From positions 224,475 through 288,474 of the forward strand of contig NZ_JARJHU010000003.1 of assembly GCF_029269825.1 (NCBI RefSeq): a DNA stretch of 64,000 bases, given 5' to 3'. The stretch comes from Pedobacter sp. JY14-1. Lineage in GTDB: Bacteria > Bacteroidota > Bacteroidia > Sphingobacteriales > Sphingobacteriaceae. Positions 60,316 to 64,000 of the stretch are shown here, piece after piece (the first letter of the stretch is position 1; each line of letters starts with the position of its first letter). The notes under the pieces are model-generated. The model did no database searches. It was not told the origin of the DNA and saw nothing but the letters and a program-made list of their open reading frames with translations. Made by a program: the position numbers and the translations under genes.

Positions 60316-61014
60316 ATGCAGAATAAAAAAGTAATATATACAGACTGGGGACTGATTGACTACGAGATGGCCTGGGAACAGCAGGAGGCACTTTTGAATG
60401 AGGTTGTGGCGGTCAAAACCCGCAACCGCCTGGAGGGCCTGGCATCGGAAACCCCCAACCATCTGATCTTTTGTGAGCACCCGCATGTATATACGCTCGG
60501 CAAGAGCGGTCATCCCGAAAACCTTTTGCTCGACGAGCAGGGCCTGAAGGATAAGCAGGCGGCCTACTACAAGATCAACAGGGGCGGGGACATTACCTAT
60601 CACGGACCTGGACAGATCGTCGGTTATCCGATCCTCGACCTGGAAAATTTCTTTACTGATATCCATCTTTACTTAAGGACGCTGGAAGAGGCGGTGATCC
60701 TGACACTGGCCGATTACGGCATCGCCTCAAGTCGTTATCCCGGTTATACAGGGGTATGGCTGGACGCCGATAAGGAAAACGCGCGCAAGATCTGCGCGAT
60801 GGGCGTCAGGTGCAGCCGTTGGGTCACGATGCACGGCTTTGCACTTAATGTAAATGCAGACCTGAGCTATTTCAGCCATATCGTGCCCTGTGGGATAGAT
60901 GACAAGGCCGTCACCTCGATAGCGGCTGAACTGGGTCGCCCGGTCGATATGGAAGAGACCCGGGAACGGCTAAAGAAGCACATAGCCGCACAGTTTGGTA
61001 TGAAGCTTATCTAA
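60316..61014 (+). CDS. lipB: Octanoyltransferase LipB
   Basis: A 232-aa cytoplasmic enzyme that transfers octanoate from ACP to lipoyl domains. The active site is intact: K158 in ARKICAMG and C192 in VPCGIDDK, plus RGGDITYHGPGQ and TMHGFALNVN. The N-terminus NKKVIYTDWGLIDYEMAWEQQEAL is usual for this family. It is cotranscribed with the phosphopantetheinyl transferase (8-nt gap). Identification is secure. Confidence 0.95.
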   Translation: MQNKKVIYTDWGLIDYEMAWEQQEALLNEVVAVKTRNRLEGLASETPNHLIFCEHPHVYTLGKSGHPENLLLDEQGLKDKQAAYYKINRGGDITYHGPGQIVGYPILDLENFFTDIHLYLRTLEEAVILTLADYGIASSRYPGYTGVWLDADKENARKICAMGVRCSRWVTMHGFALNVNADLSYFSHIVPCGIDDKAVTSIAAELGRPVDMEETRERLKKHIAAQFGMKLI

Positions 61015-61083
61015 CGGGCGGATTTCGGATCACATTTTGAAGTTTTCTAATAAATATTTATTTTACAGGAAAACTCTAAAACT

Positions 61084-61551
61084 ATGGATTACAATTCTGA
61101 TTACGCTGCTGCAGCGGGCATAGGTGCCGGCTCTATTTTCATTTGGTTGCTGATTACGGTGATTACTTACGCCGGATTATGGAAAATGTTTGTGAAGGCA
61201 GGGAAACCTGGCTGGGCAGCGATTATTCCGATTTACAACGCAATCGTACTGATCGAGATCATCGGAAAGCCAACCATTTGGATACTTTGGTTCCTGATCC
61301 CATGTGTGAACATTGTCTTTGGCATCTGGGCACTTAATTTACTGAGCAAGAGCTTCGGCAAGAGTGAAGGATATACCATTGGTATGCTTATCCTTCCCTT
61401 CGTATTTTTTCCGCTGCTCGGTTTCGGCGACGCAAGGTATCTCGGGCCGTCCGCTGCGGAGGCAAGGTTTAGGCAAAATCCCTTTGATCAGGGTGGCCAG
61501 TTCAATGTGGACGATCCCTTCAATAAGCCACCGACCACGCCGAATGCTTAA
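61084..61551 (+). CDS. DUF5684-like small membrane protein
   Basis: A 155-aa integral membrane protein with four hydrophobic segments (SIFIWLLITVITYAGLW; AAIIPIYNAIVLIEIIG; IWILWFLIPCVNIVFGIWAL; TIGMLILPFVFFPLLGFG). The motif KAGKPGWAAIIPIYN is typical of the DUF5684 group. The C-terminus is a hydrophilic, proline-rich tail. Start ATG 61084, 69 nt after lipB. It touches the next gene directly (stop immediately followed by an ATG). Function is unknown. Confidence 0.8.
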   Translation: MDYNSDYAAAAGIGAGSIFIWLLITVITYAGLWKMFVKAGKPGWAAIIPIYNAIVLIEIIGKPTIWILWFLIPCVNIVFGIWALNLLSKSFGKSEGYTIGMLILPFVFFPLLGFGDARYLGPSAAEARFRQNPFDQGGQFNVDDPFNKPPTTPNA

Positions 61552-61890
61552 ATGGCCGGTCTGATGATATGCATCATGTCTGTTTTTTCCCATGACCGGG
61601 AGAAAGCAGACATTTTTTTATTGCCTTGCCCTTTCAAATACCTGACTGGGCTGGATTGCCCCGGATGTGGTTTCCAGCGATCGGTCATCGCCCTGATGCG
61701 GGGAGATGTCAATTCGAGCCTGACCCTTTATCCCCCGGCCATCCCGCTGATCCTTACGTTCGTGTTTTTCCTCTTCGTCAAACTGCGGGGAAAGGTCATA
61801 CGGCCGGCGGTGATCAATATACTGTTTATCGTCAATGCAGCCGTCATCACAACCAGTTACCTTTTTAAGGTTGCCGCAATGCTGAACTGA
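61552..61890 (+). CDS. DUF2752 family membrane protein
   Basis: A 112-aa membrane protein of the DUF2752 family. It has the family hallmark TGLDCPGCGFQRSVIALMRGD, two cysteines in a CxxC after a hydrophobic start, followed by two membrane segments (IPLILTFVFFLFVKL and INILFIVNAAVITTSYLF). The ATG at 61552 abuts the stop of the previous gene; ATG 61576 is an alternative. It forms a probable operon with the DUF5684 gene. Function is unknown. Confidence 0.85.
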   Translation: MAGLMICIMSVFSHDREKADIFLLPCPFKYLTGLDCPGCGFQRSVIALMRGDVNSSLTLYPPAIPLILTFVFFLFVKLRGKVIRPAVINILFIVNAAVITTSYLFKVAAMLN

Positions 61891-61902
61891 ATGCCGCCCG
61901 GA

Positions 61903-62631
61903 TCATGATAGGGATGTCAGGTGGGTGTAGTCTTTGAGCACGGTTTTCAGGAAGGTGTAGTCATTCATTCCCACAGGCATTACGATACCGAGTTTGTCTC
62001 TTACCTTGGCGGACATCGCAGTGACCAGCTCCTGGTTATAGGTCTTATGAAATGCATCCAGTACTTCAAATATCAGTTCTGCCTCCAGGTCTGTCATTTC
62101 GGTAACCTGATTGAAAACGGGGACGTAGTCTTCAGCGAGTTTAGCATTAAAAGCAAGGTTTGACAGGCCTGTGCGTGGTTTAGTGGTGATCACCAGGGTA
62201 CCGGCAGCGATATCTCCGATCCGCTGCTTTTTCCCGGAAACCGCTACGGCGATCAGGCCTGCGATCTGCCCGGTAAGGGTGAAGTCAACCAGCCGGAACA
62301 GCCAGCGCATGAAATACTGGCCAAGACTCGCGCGGTCGCCGTTCTGGCTGATTACCTTTATTTTCATCAGCCGCTTGCCCGGAGACTGGCCGTTCATCAG
62401 CAGTTCGCAGCCTAGGAAATAGAATACGCAGATGCAGGCATAAATGGCAATGACCACATTTCCCAGGAATGGTGTCAATGCGCCCGAAAGATTAAGGAGC
62501 ATCATCAGGACAAGGCCGGTCACGACCAGCAGGCTCACATCAATCAGTCTGGCGGCAATGCGCTCGCCGAGACCGGCAACAGGATAGTCTATCGTTACAT
62601 TCTGGCTGGTATCTACTTTAACGGTCTCCAT
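61903..62631 (-). CDS. RDD family membrane protein
   Basis: A 242-aa membrane protein. The family-defining arginine and two aspartates are in GLGERIAARLIDVSLL near the N-terminus. Three transmembrane segments follow (LLVVTGLVLMMLLNLSG; VIAIYACICVFYFLG; and GQIAGLIAVAV), with the conserved QSPGKRLMKIKV. The C-terminal about 90 residues are soluble and helical. The start is ATG 62631, because it gives METVKVDTS before the RDD motif; the longer frame adds nine residues. It is divergent from the SpoIIM gene, a common neighbour of RDD genes in Bacteroidota. RDD proteins have been proposed as transporters; the role is unknown. Confidence 0.88.
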   Translation of the reverse strand: METVKVDTSQNVTIDYPVAGLGERIAARLIDVSLLVVTGLVLMMLLNLSGALTPFLGNVVIAIYACICVFYFLGCELLMNGQSPGKRLMKIKVISQNGDRASLGQYFMRWLFRLVDFTLTGQIAGLIAVAVSGKKQRIGDIAAGTLVITTKPRTGLSNLAFNAKLAEDYVPVFNQVTEMTDLEAELIFEVLDAFHKTYNQELVTAMSAKVRDKLGIVMPVGMNDYTFLKTVLKDYTHLTSLS

Positions 62632-62708
62632 ATCCAAATATAGAAATTGACACCTCACTTGTTTCTTTTTTTTGCTATTTTGAGCACCATTAAATTAACG
62701 TCTTAAAC

Positions 62709-63683
62709 ATGAGAGAGGCACTGTTTGTAAAACAGCATTCTGAAAAATGGCGCTCATACGAGCAGATGCATGCGGCCAGTCCCGACGAACTTGCACAGCG
62801 TTTTACGGACATTACCAGCGACCTCTCCTATGCCCGCACCTTCTATCCGAAATCAAAAACAACGGTTTACCTGAATGGCCTTGCCGCCACGCTGCACCAG
62901 GCGATTTACCGCAGAAAGCGTGAGCGCGCCAACCGCTTCCTGCACTTCTGGAAAACAGAGCTGCCCTTGCTTTTTTATATCCGCCGCCGCCAGTTGGGAT
63001 ATGCTTTTATCATCTTTATGGCCGCCGCCTGCATCGGGGTACTTTCCGCGAAATTCGACGATACCTTTGTCCGCCTGATCATGGGTGACGACTATGTGAA
63101 TATGACAAATGAGAACATCAGCAAGGGGGACCCGTTTGGCGTGTACAAAAGGGAAAGTTCCTTTTCGATGTTCGTCAGGATAGCGGCCAATAACGTACAG
63201 GTATCGTTTGTAGTTTTCGTACTCGGGTTATTTGCCGGCCTGGGGACCATTTCGGGGTTGCTCCACAATGGAGTGATGCTGGGTGCTTTTGAATATTATT
63301 TTTTCAGCAAAGGTCTGGGCATGCAGTCGGTGCTGGTCATCTGGATCCACGGCACCCTGGAAATTGCCGCGATCATCATCGCCGGAGGTGCAGGGCTGGT
63401 ACTTGGCAACGGCATCCTGTTTCCGGGGACCTATACGCGTCTGCAGTCTTTTCGCAGGGCAGCTGCTGAAGGCACGAAGATCATCGTCGGCCTTGTCCCG
63501 GTTTTTCTGACCGCGGCATTTTTTGAGGGATACGTAACGCGTCATACAGAGATGCCTGTCTGGCTTAGTGCCGGTATACTGGCAGGCTCACTCGCTTTTA
63601 TCATCTGGTATGTGGTGATTTACCCGCTGCGCCTACACCGTATTCATAATTTAAACAAGCATGGATTTCAAGGTAGAATTTAA
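62709..63683 (+). CDS. SpoIIM/DUF95-type membrane protein (stage II sporulation M-like)
   Basis: A 324-aa membrane protein of the SpoIIM/DUF95 superfamily. A soluble, positively charged N-terminus (about 1-90: MREALFVKQHSEKWRSYEQ) is followed by five to six transmembrane segments (AFIIFMAAACIGVLSA; VSFVVFVLGLFAGLGTISGLLHNGVMLGAF; ALEIAAIIIAGGAG-type stretch with IHGTLEIAAIIIAGG; GLVPVFLTAAFFEGYVTRH; AGILAGSLAFIIWYVVI). The IHGTLEI and EGYVTRH motifs are family landmarks. In non-sporulating Bacteroidota it has no sporulation role. It overlaps the next gene by 23 nt, so the two are coupled. Confidence 0.88.
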   Translation: MREALFVKQHSEKWRSYEQMHAASPDELAQRFTDITSDLSYARTFYPKSKTTVYLNGLAATLHQAIYRRKRERANRFLHFWKTELPLLFYIRRRQLGYAFIIFMAAACIGVLSAKFDDTFVRLIMGDDYVNMTNENISKGDPFGVYKRESSFSMFVRIAANNVQVSFVVFVLGLFAGLGTISGLLHNGVMLGAFEYYFFSKGLGMQSVLVIWIHGTLEIAAIIIAGGAGLVLGNGILFPGTYTRLQSFRRAAAEGTKIIVGLVPVFLTAAFFEGYVTRHTEMPVWLSAGILAGSLAFIIWYVVIYPLRLHRIHNLNKHGFQGRI

Positions 63684-64000
63684 AAAGGTCCGTTCATTCG
63701 GAGAGATCATTAACGATAGTTTTTTGTTTATCAGGCAGAACATTAAAGCCCTGTTCAAAACATTCCTGTATTTCTCAGGGATCTTCGTAGTAGCAGGAAT
63801 CGTATCCAATGTGATGTATCAGCTCCGGATACAGGAGGCCGCAGGTCAGAATTCAGTGTCTGCAATGTTCGGACTGACTTATCTGGTCGTCATGGCCATT
63901 ACCTTGCTGAGCTATACTGCGCTCACGGTTTCCATCCTCTGCTTCATCGATCTGTATAATCAAAAGGGCAGGGTTGCGCCGACAGTGGAGGAGGTATGGG
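63661..64000 (+). CDS. Membrane protein, partial (cut by right window edge)
   Basis: The frame starts at ATG 63661, within the last 23 nt of the SpoIIM gene, and stays open to the window edge (113 residues visible). It begins MDFKVEFKKVRSFGEIIND, an amphipathic start, followed by hydrophobic segments (IKALFKTFLYFSGIFVVAGIVSNVM; TYLVVMAITLLSYTALTVSILCFI). I do not recognise a named family with confidence. The close coupling suggests it works with the RDD/SpoIIM set. Downstream parts of this cluster in related genomes often include MoxR-like ATPases, which I cannot see here. Confidence 0.7.
   Translation, partial: MDFKVEFKKVRSFGEIINDSFLFIRQNIKALFKTFLYFSGIFVVAGIVSNVMYQLRIQEAAGQNSVSAMFGLTYLVVMAITLLSYTALTVSILCFIDLYNQKGRVAPTVEEVW

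Noticed and set aside
59666..61014. KAS III plus phosphopantetheinyl transferase as part of a biosynthetic cluster
   Set aside because: No carrier protein, ketosynthase partner or tailoring enzymes; the two genes are 5 kb apart and the transferase pairs with lipB.
62709..63683. Sporulation role of the SpoIIM-like protein
   Set aside because: The SpoIIM/DUF95 fold is common in non-sporulating bacteria; no other sporulation genes are present.

Overview
The window is a chromosomal stretch from a member of the Bacteroidota, most likely a Sphingobacteriales or Chitinophagales relative. The evidence is several TonB-dependent receptors and relatives with N-terminal carboxypeptidase-regulatory-like domains, a GLPGLI protein, DUF3127 and DUF5687 proteins, a three-gene type-B succinate dehydrogenase, and many promoters carrying the Bacteroidota -7 element TAnnTTTG. 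Base composition looks roughly balanced. I see no tRNA, rRNA, CRISPR array, insertion sequence or prophage. It reads as core genome with many short operons on both strands.

Layout. 1-8.1 kb: the end of hisS, a Ku protein, a lone receiver protein, a His/Cys-rich small protein followed by a metal-type TonB receptor, an alpha/beta hydrolase, a Gfo/Idh oxidoreductase and an OmpA lipoprotein. 8.2-14.1 kb: an ABC export pair, RarA, an RhlE-like helicase and an M23 peptidase. 14.2-18.8 kb: a DUF4197 and von Willebrand A pair facing an ECF sigma factor and its probable membrane anti-sigma protein. 18.8-21.6 kb: Pit phosphate transporter, its DUF47 partner and a PhoR-like kinase. 21.7-23.8 kb: a radical SAM / DUF4130 DNA-repair pair. 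23.9-29.3 kb: HD hydrolase, XRE regulator, THUMP methyltransferase, DUF3127, exonuclease III and a PAS kinase with receiver. 29.6-32.2 kb: an OmpR-class two-component system. 32.2-38.2 kb: GLPGLI plus outer-membrane barrel, and a PIF1-like helicase. 38.2-44.4 kb: dapF, a DegP protease and the sdhCAB operon. 44.5-49.3 kb: a BlaR1/BlaI pair, a tiny secreted peptide and a LytS/LytTR pair. 49.3-59.6 kb: acyltransferase, NUDIX, TonB-type barrel, ClpS, KAS III, a dienoyl-CoA reductase / enoyl-CoA hydratase pair, an MG2-plug protein and dCTP deaminase. 59.7-64 kb: phosphopantetheinyl transferase, LipB, and small membrane proteins with an RDD/SpoIIM cluster cut by the right edge.

The most informative signals are regulatory. 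(1) An ACTAA-N4-TTAGT palindrome occurs twice in the blaI promoter, around a consensus -33/-7 pair, and once at the same offset from the -7 element of the outer-membrane barrel gene 11 kb away. This suggests that BlaI/BlaR1 controls that barrel and GLPGLI operon. (2) A 10-bp-phased direct repeat, TGTTAAA-N3-TGTTAA, lies upstream of the OmpR-class two-component operon, the PIF1-like helicase gene and degP, resembling a CpxR-type envelope-stress box. (3) TTAACA repeats with 11-bp phasing lie just upstream of the DUF47-pit promoter, matching the architecture of a Pho box. (4) Receptor-plug-like and TonB-C-terminal-like modules recur on proteins that are not receptors: the anti-sigma protein, the vWA protein, BlaR1 and the MG2 protein.

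All calls come from reading the sequence. No similarity search was run, so family names rest on recognised motifs and gene order.
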